Positions 9,707 through 20,499 of a stretch of 50,845 nt of DNA are shown piece after piece. Source of the DNA: an uncultured Blautia sp. (lineage in GTDB: Bacteria > Bacillota > Clostridia > Lachnospirales > Lachnospiraceae); assembly GCF_934371575.1 (NCBI RefSeq), contig NZ_CAKRNY010000026.1, positions 1-50,845 of the forward strand, given 5' to 3'. The position numbers were made by a program, and so were the translations under genes. Each line of letters opens with the position of its first letter. The stretch's first letter is position 1. A model generated the notes under the pieces. That model had not been told where the DNA came from and made no database searches. It saw only the letters and a list, made by a program, of their open reading frames with translations.

Positions 9707-10607
9707 CCCGGGTCCATCCCTGTGGAATTCTGGTTCTCACCACGTCCTCCACAATTTCTTTTTCAAACACATCAAACGTCTTATTCACAATTCCCATCTT
9801 CACCGCCTGCCACGGAGAAAGCCCGGTACGCACGATCTTCATGGCAGCAAGCAGGCCTCGAAGATCCAGCGGCTTGGTGGAAATCTCACTGTTCACAGAT
9901 TTCTGCTGCAGATCCAGGAATACGCCCATAAACTGTTCCACTGCCTCTTTCTTTGCATCAGGAAACATCCTGTTGAAAATAAATCCAAGAGTTTCCTCAT
10001 TCTGTGCCGGCATGTCGATCACCAGGAAACGGGAAACCAGAGCCTCATTCAGTTCCTTTGTTCCGGCATATCCATAATTCATAGTACCAATAAATCTTGC
10101 CGCCGGGTGAAGATCAATTTTGTCATATCCCGGCACATCAATGGAGCGGCGGTAATCCAGTGTGGCATGAAGCACGGAAACTGCATCGTTTTTCGCCATA
10201 TTGATCTCATCCAGAATCCCGAAGCCACCTTCCTCTGCACACTGGTAAATACTTCCCTTTCGCAGCTTCACCTGATTATCCACAAAGGTATCTGTACCGA
10301 TCAGATCGCCGCTGTTTGTATTCACATGAAAAGACACATTATACACAGGTCTTCCGAAAATAAATGCCAGGTTCTCAGCCAGCACATTTTTTCCTGTTGC
10401 CTTCGGTCCTGCCAGAAGAAGATTCTCTCCCTCCAGCACTGCTGCCATAGCCATTTCCAGAGTTTCCTTCCCATAAAATGAAAGAGACGGCTTTACCAGT
10501 CTGTGCGCAGCTTCTTCTGAAACGCCAAACTCTCTTCTGAAATCCCCTGCTGCTTTGATCAGTTCCCCACTGACGCCCTGCTCCTCTAAAAAATCAAACT
10601 CATTCAT
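9684..10607 (-). CDS. MoxR-family AAA+ ATPase
   Basis: AAA+ ATPase of the MoxR/CbbQ/GvpN type. Walker A GPKATGKN lies at about 67-74, Walker B is GILDEIN, sensor-1 is IGTMNYG, and an arginine-finger region (LVSRF) follows. About 307 residues from the ATG at 10607, which has AGAGG seven bases upstream; a GTG immediately before it is in frame. It overlaps the VWA gene, as is usual for MoxR-VWA chaperone pairs. The client is not identifiable from context. Confidence 0.88.
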   Translation of the reverse strand: MNEFDFLEEQGVSGELIKAAGDFRREFGVSEEAAHRLVKPSLSFYGKETLEMAMAAVLEGENLLLAGPKATGKNVLAENLAFIFGRPVYNVSFHVNTNSGDLIGTDTFVDNQVKLRKGSIYQCAEEGGFGILDEINMAKNDAVSVLHATLDYRRSIDVPGYDKIDLHPAARFIGTMNYGYAGTKELNEALVSRFLVIDMPAQNEETLGFIFNRMFPDAKKEAVEQFMGVFLDLQQKSVNSEISTKPLDLRGLLAAMKIVRTGLSPWQAVKMGIVNKTFDVFEKEIVEDVVRTRIPQGWTRDDVYEAR

Positions 10608-10630
10608 CACTTTACCTCTTTAACTGGAAA

Positions 10631-10652
10631 GAGGACTGCGGCTGCAGTCCTC
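10631..10652 (-). terminator. Hairpin between glnN and the MoxR gene
   Basis: GAGGACTGC and GCAGTCCTC form a perfect 9-bp stem with a 4-base loop in the 54-bp gap after glnN. The minus-strand tail is only CTTTCC, so it could be a partial terminator or an mRNA-stability element. Confidence 0.5.
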
Positions 10653-10661
10653 CTGATCACT

Positions 10662-12776
10662 TTACGGCTCAAACACCAGATCCCCATAGGATGGCATTGG
10701 CCACATTTCTTTATCTACTAACATTTCAAGCTCATCAACCGGTTTTCTTAATTTCTCCATTGCCGGTACCAGATTCTCTCTGCAGTACACTGCTCTGTCA
10801 CGTCCTTCCGGATACGTCTCAACCTTACCAGTCAGCTTGCTGAGCTCTTTCATGGCATCATTCACATCCTTCAGAAGATTGCTTGCCTTTTCCAGAAGCT
10901 CCATCTGTACGCTTATATCAAGGGCTCCAGCGGCCTTCACCTGATTAATGGACTCTGCCAGCACTGTTGTATATTTGATAACAGCCGGAATAAACTGCTT
11001 GGTAGCCATATCGATCATGGTTTTCGCTTCAATATTAATTGCTTTCGCATAAATCTCGTACTGAATCTCAGCTCTGGACTCCAGCTCGGTTTTTGTAAAC
11101 ACGCCAAACTCACCGAACAGCTCTACTGCCTTATCTGTAGTCAGGGCAGGAATGGCATCTACCATAGACGGCAGGATCGGAAGCCCGCGGCGACGTGCCT
11201 CTTCTTCCCACTCAGGAGCATAGCCATTACCATTAAACACGATTCTCTGATGCTCAGTAGCATATTTCTTGATCAGATCATGAACTGCAAGCTCAAAATC
11301 ATCTGCGCTTTCCAGAACATCGCAGGCTTCTTTAAATGCCTCTGCCGCGATGGTATTCAGCACTACGTTGCATGCGGAAATGGAATCCTTGGAGCCAACC
11401 ATACGGAACTCGAACTTATTTCCGGTAAAGGCAAACGGAGAAGTACGGTTACGGTCTGTCGCATCCTTCATGAAATCTGGAAGTGTCTTAACTCCTGTAG
11501 CCAGCTTCTCCCCTTTCTTGCTTCTTGTAGCAGTACCTGTACTGATCAGCTGCTCCAGCACATCCTCAAGCTGCTCCCCAAGGAAAACAGAAATAACAGC
11601 CGGCGGAGCCTCATGGCCTCCAAGACGATGGTCATTTCCAACATCAGCTGCTGACTCGCGAAGAAGATCTGCATGCTTGTCAACGGCTTTCAAAATACAG
11701 GTGAGAACCAGAAGGAACTGAATGTTCTCATGTGGTGTCTTACCAGGCTCCAGAAGATTGATTCCGTCATCTGTGGTCAGGGACCAGTTATTATGCTTAC
11801 CGGAACCGTTCAGACCTGCAAAGGGTTTCTCATGAAGCAGGCAGCGCATGCCATGACGGCTTGCCACCTTTTTCAGAATACGCATCATGATCTGATTGTG
11901 GTCTGCTGCAATATTAACAGGTGCATAGATCGGCGCAAGCTCATGCTGTGCCGGTGCCACCTCATTGTGCTGTGTCTTGGCTGTTACGCCCAGCTTCCAG
12001 CACTCTTCATTTACTTCCTTCATGTATGCAGAAACTCTCTGACGGATGGTTCCGAAATAATGGTCATCCATCTCCTGGCCCTTCGGCGGCATTGCGCCAA
12101 AAAGGGTACGTCCGGTGTAAACCAGATCCTTTCTCTGCATATATTTCTCTTTATCAACAAGGAAATACTCCTGCTCTGCACCAACAGATGGTGTCACTCG
12201 CTTGGAGGTCGTATTTCCGAAAAGTCTGAGAAGTCTTAATGACTGTGTATTAATGGCTTCCATAGAACGCAGAAGAGGTGTCTTCTGGTCCAGTGCCTCG
12301 CCTGTGTAGGAACAGAAAGCAGTAGGGATACATAAGGTTCCGCCTGCTGCATCATGTCTGACAAAGGCCGGTGAGGTACAATCCCATGTTGTATAGCCTC
12401 TTGCCTCAAAGGTGGCACGAAGTCCGCCAGATGGAAAAGAAGACGCATCCGGCTCTCCCTTGATCAGCTCTTTACCTGAAAAGCTCTGAAGAACCTTTCC
12501 ATTCTCCATAGGTGCGGTGATAAATGCATCGTGCTTCTCTGCAGTTACGCCTGTAAGCGGCTGGAACCAGTGACTGTAATGAGTGGCACCCTTCTCAATG
12601 GCCCATTCCTTCATCTCGTGGGCAACCACATCTGCAATCTCCATGGAAAGCTCCTTGCCCTCTTCAATGGTTTTCTTCAGCTCTTTGTAAACCTTCTTCG
12701 GCAGACGGTCCTGCATGACGGAATCATTGAATACATCACATCCGAATAATTCCTTCACATTAACATAATCTCCCAT
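10662..12776 (-). CDS. glnN: Glutamine synthetase type III
   Basis: Makes glutamine from glutamate, ammonia and ATP; the GSIII (GlnN) form, about 704 residues and found in Bacteroides and many clostridia. Visible family features are the N-terminal GSIII-specific block ([13 protein letters not shown]-like DAFI), the catalytic region [45 protein letters not shown] and [21 protein letters not shown] place the start at the ATG at 12776 with GAGAGGAG upstream, not at 12806. It appears monocistronic or loosely linked to the MoxR gene through a weak hairpin. No GlnR/P-II site was recognised. Confidence 0.96.
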   Translation of the reverse strand: MGDYVNVKELFGCDVFNDSVMQDRLPKKVYKELKKTIEEGKELSMEIADVVAHEMKEWAIEKGATHYSHWFQPLTGVTAEKHDAFITAPMENGKVLQSFSGKELIKGEPDASSFPSGGLRATFEARGYTTWDCTSPAFVRHDAAGGTLCIPTAFCSYTGEALDQKTPLLRSMEAINTQSLRLLRLFGNTTSKRVTPSVGAEQEYFLVDKEKYMQRKDLVYTGRTLFGAMPPKGQEMDDHYFGTIRQRVSAYMKEVNEECWKLGVTAKTQHNEVAPAQHELAPIYAPVNIAADHNQIMMRILKKVASRHGMRCLLHEKPFAGLNGSGKHNNWSLTTDDGINLLEPGKTPHENIQFLLVLTCILKAVDKHADLLRESAADVGNDHRLGGHEAPPAVISVFLGEQLEDVLEQLISTGTATRSKKGEKLATGVKTLPDFMKDATDRNRTSPFAFTGNKFEFRMVGSKDSISACNVVLNTIAAEAFKEACDVLESADDFELAVHDLIKKYATEHQRIVFNGNGYAPEWEEEARRRGLPILPSMVDAIPALTTDKAVELFGEFGVFTKTELESRAEIQYEIYAKAINIEAKTMIDMATKQFIPAVIKYTTVLAESINQVKAAGALDISVQMELLEKASNLLKDVNDAMKELSKLTGKVETYPEGRDRAVYCRENLVPAMEKLRKPVDELEMLVDKEMWPMPSYGDLVFEP

Positions 12777-12857
12777 TGTTCCTCTCCTCTCGTTCATCAC
12801 ACACATTACTGGTTTTATTTTTTCATAACAATATTGACATTTTTCAGTCTACACTGC

Positions 12858-13757
12858 TTATCTGGTACTTTTCAGATAGAGATTCAATGCCCGCTGCAGA
12901 TTCTCGATCTCAACCAACTTCGGACTTCCGCCGTATTCCCCGTCCAGAGTCCATGAAACGTCTTCATCTGCTTCTATGGAAAGCTTCCGCGCCTTAAAAG
13001 AGTAGATCAGATCAGAATTATCCTCCATATTGATAAGATTGCGGATAATCTCCTGCATTTCCATAGGATTCTTCGGCTGTACGATCAGCGTAACTTCAAA
13101 AAGGCCGTCGTTCATATCCACATTTCTGGTCAGATTCTTAAAGCCCCCCACTGATCTGGAATTCGTGACCATACCATAAATGAAATTATCCTCGATCACA
13201 CCATTCTCAGTAGTCACCTTCATATGATATGCTTTGATATCCAGAAGTCTCTTGGCTCCCTCCAGCACATACGCCAGATGACCCAGAATGTTCTTCAGAT
13301 CCTGACTTGTCTCATAGGATACGTCAGTAAAAAGCCCAAACGCAGCTACATAGGCAAATGTCTGATCATTAAACTTACCAATGTCACAGCGGTAAATCTC
13401 CTCTTCCATAATGTTAGAAGCTGCATCCAGCATGTTCTTAGGCATGAAAAGACTGTTTGCAAAGTCGTTGGTGCTTCCTGCAGGTATGTAGCCCACCGGA
13501 ACATGACTGCCCACTTCTGTAATACCGGTCACAACCTCATCCAGTGTACCGTCACCGCCGCTGCAGACGATCAGGTCAACCTTGTCAGCATACAGCTTCG
13601 CCTGTTCATATGCATCTCTCGGAGCCTGGGTTGCGCGGATGATTACTTCATAGCCGCCTTTATTAAAGATATCTACTATATCCATCAGAGACGTCTTGAT
13701 CTTACCCTTCCCTGCTTTGGGATTAAAAATAAATACCAGTTTTTTCTCCAACTTCAT
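12858..13757 (-). CDS. YegS/DgkB-type lipid (diacylglycerol) kinase
   Basis: Soluble, membrane-associating lipid kinase of the diacylglycerol kinase catalytic-domain family; DgkB recycles diacylglycerol to phosphatidate. FNPKAGKG at 11-18 and the nucleotide-binding CSGGDGTLDEVVTGI at about 65-79 are typical, as is GYIPAGSTNDFA. Length is 299 residues. AGAGGA lies directly against the ATG, which is unusually tight, but an in-frame stop just upstream rules out an earlier start. Substrate preference (diacylglycerol or a related lipid) is not readable from sequence. Confidence 0.85.
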   Translation of the reverse strand: MKLEKKLVFIFNPKAGKGKIKTSLMDIVDIFNKGGYEVIIRATQAPRDAYEQAKLYADKVDLIVCSGGDGTLDEVVTGITEVGSHVPVGYIPAGSTNDFANSLFMPKNMLDAASNIMEEEIYRCDIGKFNDQTFAYVAAFGLFTDVSYETSQDLKNILGHLAYVLEGAKRLLDIKAYHMKVTTENGVIEDNFIYGMVTNSRSVGGFKNLTRNVDMNDGLFEVTLIVQPKNPMEMQEIIRNLINMEDNSDLIYSFKARKLSIEADEDVSWTLDGEYGGSPKLVEIENLQRALNLYLKSTR

Positions 13758-13808
13758 TCCTCTTTTTCATTACATTTATTTTACACATAAAATTGATTCA
13801 CATATGAT

Positions 13809-13837
13809 ACTATAAAAAAAAGAGGACAAAATGTCAA
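13809..13837 (-). promoter_or_regulatory. Predicted sigma-A promoter of the lipid kinase gene, embedded in the trp terminator
   Basis: Minus-strand TTGACA (13832-13837) and TATAGT (13809-13814) with a 17-bp spacer. The -35 box lies in the loop of the trp terminator hairpin and the spacer covers its 3' arm and U-run. Confidence 0.55.
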
Positions 13838-13854
13838 CGCTTTTGCCCTCTTTT
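13814..13854 (-). terminator. Strong intrinsic terminator of the trp operon
   Basis: On the minus strand AAAGAGGGCAAAA pairs with TTTTGTCCTCTTT across a 9-base loop, followed by a run of T. It lies about 20 bp past the trpA stop. Confidence 0.85.
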
Positions 13855-13874
13855 ATGCTCTTTTTAGAATTAAA

Positions 13875-14654
13875 TTAAGCCTCACGCACAGCGTCTTTCA
13901 TAGACTTTACATAATCCTTTACATATGGAATACAGTTTTCGCCATGTGCTGCACAAAGCTTCACAATGGCAGAGCCTACAATGGCGCCGTCAGACTGGGA
14001 TGCCATTTTTTTCGCCTGCTCCGGAGTGGAAATTCCAAAGCCTACTGCACATGGAATGTTTTTTGCTGCTTTTACAAGCTTCACCATGGCTCCAATGTCC
14101 GTAGTGATCTGTGTCCTTGTTCCGGTTACCCCAAGAGAGGAAACGCAGTATACAAAACCGTTTGCCTCTTTTGCAATCCGAGTGATCCTCTCATGGGAGG
14201 TGGGTGCGATCAGGGAAATCAGATTCAGACCATACTGTTTGCAGACGGTATCAAACTCTTCTTTTTCCTCAAATGGAACGTCCGGAAGGATCAGTCCGTC
14301 CATTCCCACCTCTGCCGCTTTTTTTATGAAACGCTCTGTTCCATAGGAAAAAACAACGTTTGCATAAGTCATAAACACCATTGGAATTGCTGTATTTTTC
14401 CTGATTCTTACTACCATGTCAAAAATTTTGTCTGTTGTCACTCCGCCCTTTAAAGCCCGTACATTCGCTTCCTGAATAACAGGTCCCTCGGCAGTAGGGT
14501 CTGAAAAAGGAATTCCAAGTTCGATCAGATCAGCCCCAGTCTCTTCCATGGCATATACAAGCTGTTCTGTAGTATCAAGCGACGGATCTCCACAGGTGAT
14601 AAACGGGATAAATGCTTTTCCCCCTGCAAATGCTTCCAAAATTCGGTTACTCAT
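13875..14654 (-). CDS. trpA: Tryptophan synthase alpha subunit
   Basis: Cleaves indole-3-glycerol phosphate to indole and glyceraldehyde-3-phosphate, passing indole to TrpB. TIM barrel of 259 residues. The catalytic Glu is in [21 protein letters not shown], and the loop ([10 protein letters not shown]) and phosphate site ([21 protein letters not shown]) are present. The start is the ATG at 14654 with GGGGAGG upstream; it overlaps the 3' end of trpB by 8 bp. Last gene of the operon. Confidence 0.97.
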   Translation of the reverse strand: MSNRILEAFAGGKAFIPFITCGDPSLDTTEQLVYAMEETGADLIELGIPFSDPTAEGPVIQEANVRALKGGVTTDKIFDMVVRIRKNTAIPMVFMTYANVVFSYGTERFIKKAAEVGMDGLILPDVPFEEKEEFDTVCKQYGLNLISLIAPTSHERITRIAKEANGFVYCVSSLGVTGTRTQITTDIGAMVKLVKAAKNIPCAVGFGISTPEQAKKMASQSDGAIVGSAIVKLCAAHGENCIPYVKDYVKSMKDAVREA

Positions 14655-15831
14655 GGATATCCTCCCCTCTGTATCTTGCAATTGCCGCACAGTCTTTATC
14701 GCCGCGGCCGGAAATCGTGATCACTACGCTCTGGTCTTTGCCCATCTTGGGTACGATTTTTTTCGCATAGGCAACTGCGTGAGCACTTTCAATGGCCGGG
14801 ATGATTCCTTCCATTCTGGAAAGATACTCAAAGGCTTCTACTGCTTCGTCATCTGTTACAGGTACATATTGGGCACGGCCAATATCATAAAGATGTGCAT
14901 GCTCCGGTCCGATCCCTGGGTAGTCCAGACCTGCTGAAATCGAGTAAACCGGTGCGATCTGTCCGTACTCGTCCTGACAGAAATAAGATTTCATTCCATG
15001 GAAAATACCAAGTCTGCCGGTGGCTATGGTAGCGGCTGTCTCAGCAGTATTCACACCACGGCCAGCTGCCTCACAACCGATCAGTTGTACATCTTTATCT
15101 TCAATAAAATGGTAAAAGGTTCCGATGGCATTGGAGCCGCCGCCTACACAGGCAAGAACTGCGTCAGGCAGCTTTCCCTCTTTTTCCAGCATCTGCTCTT
15201 TGATTTCCTTTGAGATAACTGCCTGGAAATCCCGGACAATGGTTGGGAAAGGATGAGGTCCCATAACGGAACCAAGCACATAATGGGTATCTGCAATACG
15301 GTTTGTCCATTCACGCATGGTCTCAGATACTGCATCCTTTAAGGTAGCAGTTCCTGAGGTTACAGGGTGAACCTTTGCCCCGAGAAGACGCATTTTATAT
15401 ACGTTTAAAGCCTGACGCTCCGTATCTTCTTTTCCCATGAAAACTTCACATTCCATTCCCATAAGCGCTGCTGCTGTGGCTGTGGCAACACCATGCTGGC
15501 CGGCTCCTGTCTCTGCGATGACACGGGTTTTTCCCATTTTTTTTGCAAGAAGCACCTGGCCTAATACGTTGTTGATCTTGTGGGCACCTGTATGGTTCAG
15601 ATCTTCTCTTTTCAAATAGACTTTTGCGCCGCCAAGGTCTTCGGTCATATGAGCAGCATAGTAAAGGCGGGATGGTCTTCCTGCATATTCATTTAAAAGT
15701 TCTGTAAGCTCCCGGTTAAACTCCGGATCGTTTTTATAATGGTTGTAGGCTTCTTCCAGTTCGATCACTGCGTTCATCAGTGTTTCCGGAATGTACTGGC
15801 CGCCGTGGATTCCAAATCTTCCTTTTGACAT
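14647..15831 (-). CDS. trpB: Tryptophan synthase beta subunit
   Basis: PLP enzyme joining indole and serine to give tryptophan, in an alpha2-beta2 complex with TrpA. The PLP lysine is in [15 protein letters not shown], the COMM-domain/active-site Glu in [17 protein letters not shown], and the phosphate loop in [10 protein letters not shown]. The N-terminal segment [16 protein letters not shown] is that of the TrpB1 (not TrpB2) type. 394 residues, normal length. Confidence 0.98.
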   Translation of the reverse strand: MSKGRFGIHGGQYIPETLMNAVIELEEAYNHYKNDPEFNRELTELLNEYAGRPSRLYYAAHMTEDLGGAKVYLKREDLNHTGAHKINNVLGQVLLAKKMGKTRVIAETGAGQHGVATATAAALMGMECEVFMGKEDTERQALNVYKMRLLGAKVHPVTSGTATLKDAVSETMREWTNRIADTHYVLGSVMGPHPFPTIVRDFQAVISKEIKEQMLEKEGKLPDAVLACVGGGSNAIGTFYHFIEDKDVQLIGCEAAGRGVNTAETAATIATGRLGIFHGMKSYFCQDEYGQIAPVYSISAGLDYPGIGPEHAHLYDIGRAQYVPVTDDEAVEAFEYLSRMEGIIPAIESAHAVAYAKKIVPKMGKDQSVVITISGRGDKDCAAIARYRGEDIHE

Positions 15832-15856
15832 GGTAGGTGATTCCTTTCTGTATATA

Positions 15857-16501
15857 CTAGATGTCTTCCCGCTCTTTTTTATAAGCCTCGAGCGTATTGA
15901 TCTGCTTTAGCATCCGGGTGATCTGTCTGAGCTTTTCCGGATCCTTTCTGCCTTCTGTTTCCAGACTGCTGCTTATATCCACAGCCCAGGGATGCAGTGT
16001 GCCGATGGCGCTGCGAATGTTTTCCGGACCGATTCCTCCAGCCAGGAAAAATGGCCGGCGCACCGGTGGAACAAGGCTCCAGTCAAATGTTTCGCCGGTT
16101 CCGCCATTTCCCTGATCCAGAAGAATGTAATCAGCCGGGCTTCGAAGAGCCTTCTGCACATCCTCCGGTGTTTTAATGGAAAAAGCTTTAATCACAGGCT
16201 TTCCTGTCATATTCTGTATTTTTTCAATATACTCTTCGTCTTCATCTCCATGAAGCTGGGCTGCCCATAGAGTTCCGTCTCTCATCAGAGAAATAGGAAG
16301 CTCCGGCGCTGCATTTACAAATACTCCCACAGGAAGTATCTCTTTATCCAGTCCATTAACCAGGACTTTCATCTGCTGAGCCGTAAGACTTCGTCTTCTT
16401 CCCGGAACCTCAATTATGAATCCCGCAAAATCCGGTTTTACTTCATTCACGGCTTCAATATCCTCTTTGCAGGTCAGACCGCAAATTTTTAATTTTGCCA
16501 T
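15857..16501 (-). CDS. trpF: Phosphoribosylanthranilate isomerase
   Basis: Amadori rearrangement of N-(5'-phosphoribosyl)anthranilate to CdRP. It starts with [27 protein letters not shown], containing the general-base Cys of the KxCG motif. The catalytic Asp region is [15 protein letters not shown], and the phosphate site is [11 protein letters not shown] followed by VDISSSLET. 214 residues. It sits between trpC and trpB with about 25-bp gaps. Confidence 0.95.
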   Translation of the reverse strand: MAKLKICGLTCKEDIEAVNEVKPDFAGFIIEVPGRRRSLTAQQMKVLVNGLDKEILPVGVFVNAAPELPISLMRDGTLWAAQLHGDEDEEYIEKIQNMTGKPVIKAFSIKTPEDVQKALRSPADYILLDQGNGGTGETFDWSLVPPVRRPFFLAGGIGPENIRSAIGTLHPWAVDISSSLETEGRKDPEKLRQITRMLKQINTLEAYKKEREDI

Positions 16502-16527
16502 ATTGTTTTTCCTTTTTATTTTGTATT

Positions 16528-17322
16528 TTAAATCTTAGCACTAAGTGCTTCCAGTGCAGCCTTCTTATCGGAGCTTCGCATCAGTGTTTCCCCGATCAGG
16601 ACTGCATCTACTTTATTTTCGTATAATATGCGGATATCCTCCGCTGTCTTAATGCCGCTTTCCGAAACAAACACTGTTTCCGATGGTGCCATGTTCCGAA
16701 GCCTGATACTGTTTTCCATGTCAACGGTAAAGTCATGAAGATTCCGGTTATTTACCCCCACGATCTTTGCCCCAAGATTCAGAGCTCTGTCCACTTCCCA
16801 CTGGTCATGAGCCTCCACCAGAGCGTCCAGCCCCAGATCCTGAGCCAGTTCCCCAAAGGCCTTTAACTGGCTATTATCCAGAATAGCACAGATCAGCAGC
16901 ACTGCGGAAGCCCCAAAAGCTTTTGCCTGGTAGATCATATACTCATCTACTGTGAAATCCTTTCGGAGTACCGGAATTTTTACTTCCCTGGCAATCTCCT
17001 GCAGGTATCGGTCGGAGCCCTGAAAATAAAAGGGTTCTGTGAGACAGGAGATTGCAGCAGCACCTGCCTGTTCATATTCCTTTGCAATGTCCAGATATGG
17101 AAAATCCGGTGCGATCAGTCCTTTGGACGGGGAAGCCTTTTTCACTTCACAGATATAAGACATTCCAGGTTTTTTCAACGCTTCCAGAAAACTGATTTTT
17201 TCTTCTGCCGTTCTGGCTGCTTCTGAATTCTGCTGTGCGGTCAGTTCTCTTAATGGCACTTTGAATTTCTGTTCCTCTATGCGCTCTTTTGTACGTTTCG
17301 CGATCTCGTTTAAAATACTCAT
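16528..17322 (-). CDS. trpC: Indole-3-glycerol phosphate synthase
   Basis: Ring closure of CdRP to indole-3-glycerol phosphate. TIM barrel of 264 residues with CEVKKASPSKGLI (catalytic Lys), the LRKDFTVDEYMIYQAKAFGA block, GVNNRNLHDFTVD and VSESGIKTAEDI. Monofunctional (trpF is separate). Spaced 15 bp from trpD. Confidence 0.97.
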   Translation of the reverse strand: MSILNEIAKRTKERIEEQKFKVPLRELTAQQNSEAARTAEEKISFLEALKKPGMSYICEVKKASPSKGLIAPDFPYLDIAKEYEQAGAAAISCLTEPFYFQGSDRYLQEIAREVKIPVLRKDFTVDEYMIYQAKAFGASAVLLICAILDNSQLKAFGELAQDLGLDALVEAHDQWEVDRALNLGAKIVGVNNRNLHDFTVDMENSIRLRNMAPSETVFVSESGIKTAEDIRILYENKVDAVLIGETLMRSSDKKAALEALSAKI

Positions 17323-17337
17323 TGCGGCTCCTGTTAT

Positions 17338-18351
17338 TTATTCCTGATTACTCTTTTCAATAAACTCATTCAGCTTCTTCAATGCTGCGCCACTGTCAAT
17401 AAGCTTCTCTGCTAACCCTACGCCCTCTTCAATGGTCTTTGCCTTTCCTGCAATATAAAGAGCAGCTCCTGCATTCAGGCAGACAGCATGGCGTTTCGCT
17501 CCAGTCTCTTTGCCTTCCAGAATGGCTTTTGTGATTTCGGCGTTCTCCACTGGTGTTCCGCCCTGAAGCTCTTCTTTTGTGCAGCGCTCATAGCCAAACT
17601 GCTCCGGAGTAAGTGTATAGGAAGTAAATTTCCCATCTCTGATCTCGCATACAGAAGTCGGAGCGCTCATGGAAATCTCATCCAGACTGTCCTGTCCGAA
17701 CACTACCATACCTCTTGTCACTCCAAGATTTGCCATAACCTGTGCCAGAGGTTCTACCAGTGATCCATCATAAACACCCATCAGCTCCATGTTTGCACCT
17801 GCCGGATTACTGAGCGGTCCAAGAATGTTGAATACAGTGCGGATTCCCAATTCCTTACGGATGGGGGCTACATACTTCATTGCAATGTGATAGTTCTGGG
17901 CAAAAAGGAAGCAGATTCCGATTTTTTCCAGAAGCTCCTGGCTTTTTTCCGGTGGAATCGTGATCTTAACCCCCAAAGCTTCCAGCACATCTGCGGCCCC
18001 GGATTTAGAGGATGCCGCTCTGTTTCCATGCTTTGCCACCGGTACACCGCCAGCTGCGATCACAAGAGAGGCTGTGGTGGAAATGTTAAAGGAATTGGAG
18101 CCATCTCCGCCTGTACCCACAATCTCCAGTACATCCATGTCGTGAAGCAGCTTAATACAGTGTGCTCTCATGCCAGCTGCAGAAGCTGTGATTTCCTGAA
18201 TGGTCTCTCCTTTTAATGACAGTGCAGTCAGATAGGCAGACATCTGTACCGGAGTGGCTTTTCCACTCATAATCTCGTCCATAACCTCTTCTGCTTCCTG
18301 ATATGTTAAGTCCTGCTTTTTCGATAATTTAATAATGCTCTCTCTAATCAT
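17338..18351 (-). CDS. trpD: Anthranilate phosphoribosyltransferase
   Basis: Transfers phosphoribose from PRPP to anthranilate. About 337 residues. Visible motifs are [20 protein letters not shown] (PRPP site), [42 protein letters not shown] and GQDSLDEIS. The start is the ATG at 18351 with GAGAGGAG upstream; the reading frame stays open 72 bp further toward trpG but without a ribosome-binding site. Confidence 0.97.
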   Translation of the reverse strand: MIRESIIKLSKKQDLTYQEAEEVMDEIMSGKATPVQMSAYLTALSLKGETIQEITASAAGMRAHCIKLLHDMDVLEIVGTGGDGSNSFNISTTASLVIAAGGVPVAKHGNRAASSKSGAADVLEALGVKITIPPEKSQELLEKIGICFLFAQNYHIAMKYVAPIRKELGIRTVFNILGPLSNPAGANMELMGVYDGSLVEPLAQVMANLGVTRGMVVFGQDSLDEISMSAPTSVCEIRDGKFTSYTLTPEQFGYERCTKEELQGGTPVENAEITKAILEGKETGAKRHAVCLNAGAALYIAGKAKTIEEGVGLAEKLIDSGAALKKLNEFIEKSNQE

Positions 18352-18379
18352 TTTTTCTGCTCCTCTCTGATGCTGTCCT

Positions 18380-18967
18380 TTACAAATTGTCAAGTCTGAC
18401 TTGCGCTTCCAGAAAATTCTCAATCATCTTCCTTCCATCGGGAGTCATAACAGACTCAGGATGGAACTGCACACCGTATACCGGATATTCTTTATGCTCC
18501 ACTGCCATGATTTCTCCATCCTCTGCCCTGGCTGTCACAACCAGCTCCTTTGGAAGACTCTCTTCCATTGCTGCCAGGGAATGATATCTGGCTGCCGGAA
18601 AGCTTTCCGTAAGTCCCTTAAACAGGACATTTGTATTACATTGATGGATTACATCTCTTTTTCCATGCTTCAGTTCCTTTGCATAGGAAACCACTCCTCC
18701 AAAGGCTTCGCAGATGCTCTGATGTCCCAGACACACACCCAGAATTGGAATTTTTCCTGCAAACCTTTTGATCATCGGAATACAGATTCCAGCCTCCTTT
18801 GGCCTTCCAGGTCCTGGAGAAAGAACAATTGCCTTTGGTGACAGCTTTTCTATTTCATCCAGAGTAACTTCATCATTTCGTACTACCTGGATATCAGGAT
18901 CAACTGAACCGATCAGCTGGTAAAGGTTGTAGGAAAAGCTGTCGTAATTATCAATCAGTAAAATCAT
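18380..18967 (-). CDS. trpG: Anthranilate synthase glutamine amidotransferase subunit
   Basis: Class I glutamine amidotransferase supplying ammonia to TrpE. The start [17 protein letters not shown] is canonical; the nucleophile Cys is in [16 protein letters not shown] and the His-Glu pair in GVQFHPES. About 195 residues. The ATG at 18967 overlaps the trpE stop (ATGA). Longer in-frame starts fall inside trpE. Whether it also serves folate synthesis (PabA role) cannot be decided here. Confidence 0.96.
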   Translation of the reverse strand: MILLIDNYDSFSYNLYQLIGSVDPDIQVVRNDEVTLDEIEKLSPKAIVLSPGPGRPKEAGICIPMIKRFAGKIPILGVCLGHQSICEAFGGVVSYAKELKHGKRDVIHQCNTNVLFKGLTESFPAARYHSLAAMEESLPKELVVTARAEDGEIMAVEHKEYPVYGVQFHPESVMTPDGRKMIENFLEAQVRLDNL

Positions 18968-20457
18968 TCCAATCCCTCCTCTGCCTGGTGGATTGCCTTT
19001 ACAACTGCCCTTGCTTTGTTCTGGCACTCCTCGAATTCTTTTTCCGGTACACTGTCTGCCACAATACCGGCACCGGACCGGATACAAATCTCATCTTTTT
19101 TCTTATATACCAGACGGATTGCAATGCATACATCCAGATTTCCGGTAAAATCCACGTATCCGATTGCACCGCCGTAAATGCCACGCTTGCTCTGTTCCAG
19201 TTCCTGAATGATCTGGCAGGCCCGGAATTTCGGTGCCCCTGAAAGGGTTCCTGCAGGTAAGATGGCATCCACTGCATCTATGGCATCTTTGCCCTTTTTA
19301 ATGGTTCCTGTTACTGTAGAGCCAAGATGCATCACACAGGAATATCGTTCCACAGTCAAATATTTTTCTACCTTTACAGTTCCAAGCTCACTGATTTTTC
19401 CAATATCGTTTCTTCCCAGATCCACAAGCATGTTGTGCTCGGCAAGTTCTTTTTCATCCTGGAGAAGATCCGCTTCCAGTGCCTTGTCCTCTTCCGATGT
19501 TTTTCCACGCGGCCTTGTTCCTGCCAAAGGAAATGTGCTTAGCTTTCCATGTTCCAGCTTCACCAGGGTTTCCGGGGAGGCTCCTGCGATCTCAATATCA
19601 TCACTGGAAAAATAGAACATATAGGGGGATGGGTTGGTGGCTCGAAGTACACGGTACGTATCAAACAGGCTGCCCTCTGCCTTTGCCCGCATAGGGTTTG
19701 AAAGCACCACCTGAAAAATATCGCCCTCGTGTATATAATGCTTGGCTGTTTCCACCATCTCACAGTATTTTTCCTTTGGAAACTGGGGTTCGATCTGAGA
19801 CTGAAGCCTGATCGGAGGGAAGATTTTTTTCTCACCTTTTTTGATCAGCCCCGTCATTTCTTCCAGTTTTTCACAGGCCTGTTTATAGGACTTTTCCAGA
19901 TCATCTGTCATCACACCTGTGATGAGAAGAACCTTCTGGCGATAGTGATCGAATGCAATCACATCGTTAAACAGCATCAGATCCAGATCCCGGAAATCCT
20001 GGGCTTCTTCATCTTTTAATTCCAGCTTTGGCTCGCTGTATTTGATGTAGTCGTAGGAGAAGTAGCCTACCAGGCCACCGGTAAATGCCGGCATATTGTC
20101 CATCACAGGACTTTTGTAGCGGCTGATGATCTCACGGATCGCATCTCCCGGGTGGGCTACCTGGCGAACTTCTTCCTCCTGGTCTTTCCCCCGTATGTCA
20201 CTGGTTTTACGGACTCTTAACGTTCCATCTGTACAGGTTATTTCCATGGATGGATCATATCCCAGGAAAGAATATCTTCCCCACACCTCATTCTGGCTGG
20301 CACTTTCCAAAAGATAACAGTGATGACTTGCCGTCTGAAGGATCCGCATCATCTCTACCGGTGTGTAACTGTCTGCATATAACTCTTTGCAGACCGGTAT
20401 TCTCCTGTAGTTTCCTGCTGCTGCCATTTCCCTGATCTTGTCAAATGTTGGATACAT
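18964..20457 (-). CDS. trpE: Anthranilate synthase component I
   Basis: Converts chorismate to anthranilate with TrpG. The feedback-inhibition element LLESA is present near residue 50. The chorismate-binding C-terminal half contains VVLSNPMRAKAEG, PSPYMFYF, ASPETLVKL, PLAGTRPRGKT, DLGRNDIG, LPAGTLSGAPK and GGAIGYVDF. 497 residues is normal. First gene of the operon; GGGAGG precedes the ATG. Expression is governed by the upstream Trp T-box and enzyme activity probably by Trp feedback. Confidence 0.97.
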   Translation of the reverse strand: MYPTFDKIREMAAAGNYRRIPVCKELYADSYTPVEMMRILQTASHHCYLLESASQNEVWGRYSFLGYDPSMEITCTDGTLRVRKTSDIRGKDQEEEVRQVAHPGDAIREIISRYKSPVMDNMPAFTGGLVGYFSYDYIKYSEPKLELKDEEAQDFRDLDLMLFNDVIAFDHYRQKVLLITGVMTDDLEKSYKQACEKLEEMTGLIKKGEKKIFPPIRLQSQIEPQFPKEKYCEMVETAKHYIHEGDIFQVVLSNPMRAKAEGSLFDTYRVLRATNPSPYMFYFSSDDIEIAGASPETLVKLEHGKLSTFPLAGTRPRGKTSEEDKALEADLLQDEKELAEHNMLVDLGRNDIGKISELGTVKVEKYLTVERYSCVMHLGSTVTGTIKKGKDAIDAVDAILPAGTLSGAPKFRACQIIQELEQSKRGIYGGAIGYVDFTGNLDVCIAIRLVYKKKDEICIRSGAGIVADSVPEKEFEECQNKARAVVKAIHQAEEGLE

Positions 20458-20499
20458 AGAACACCTCCCGATTTATTTTCCTGAACAGTGCATAGAACA

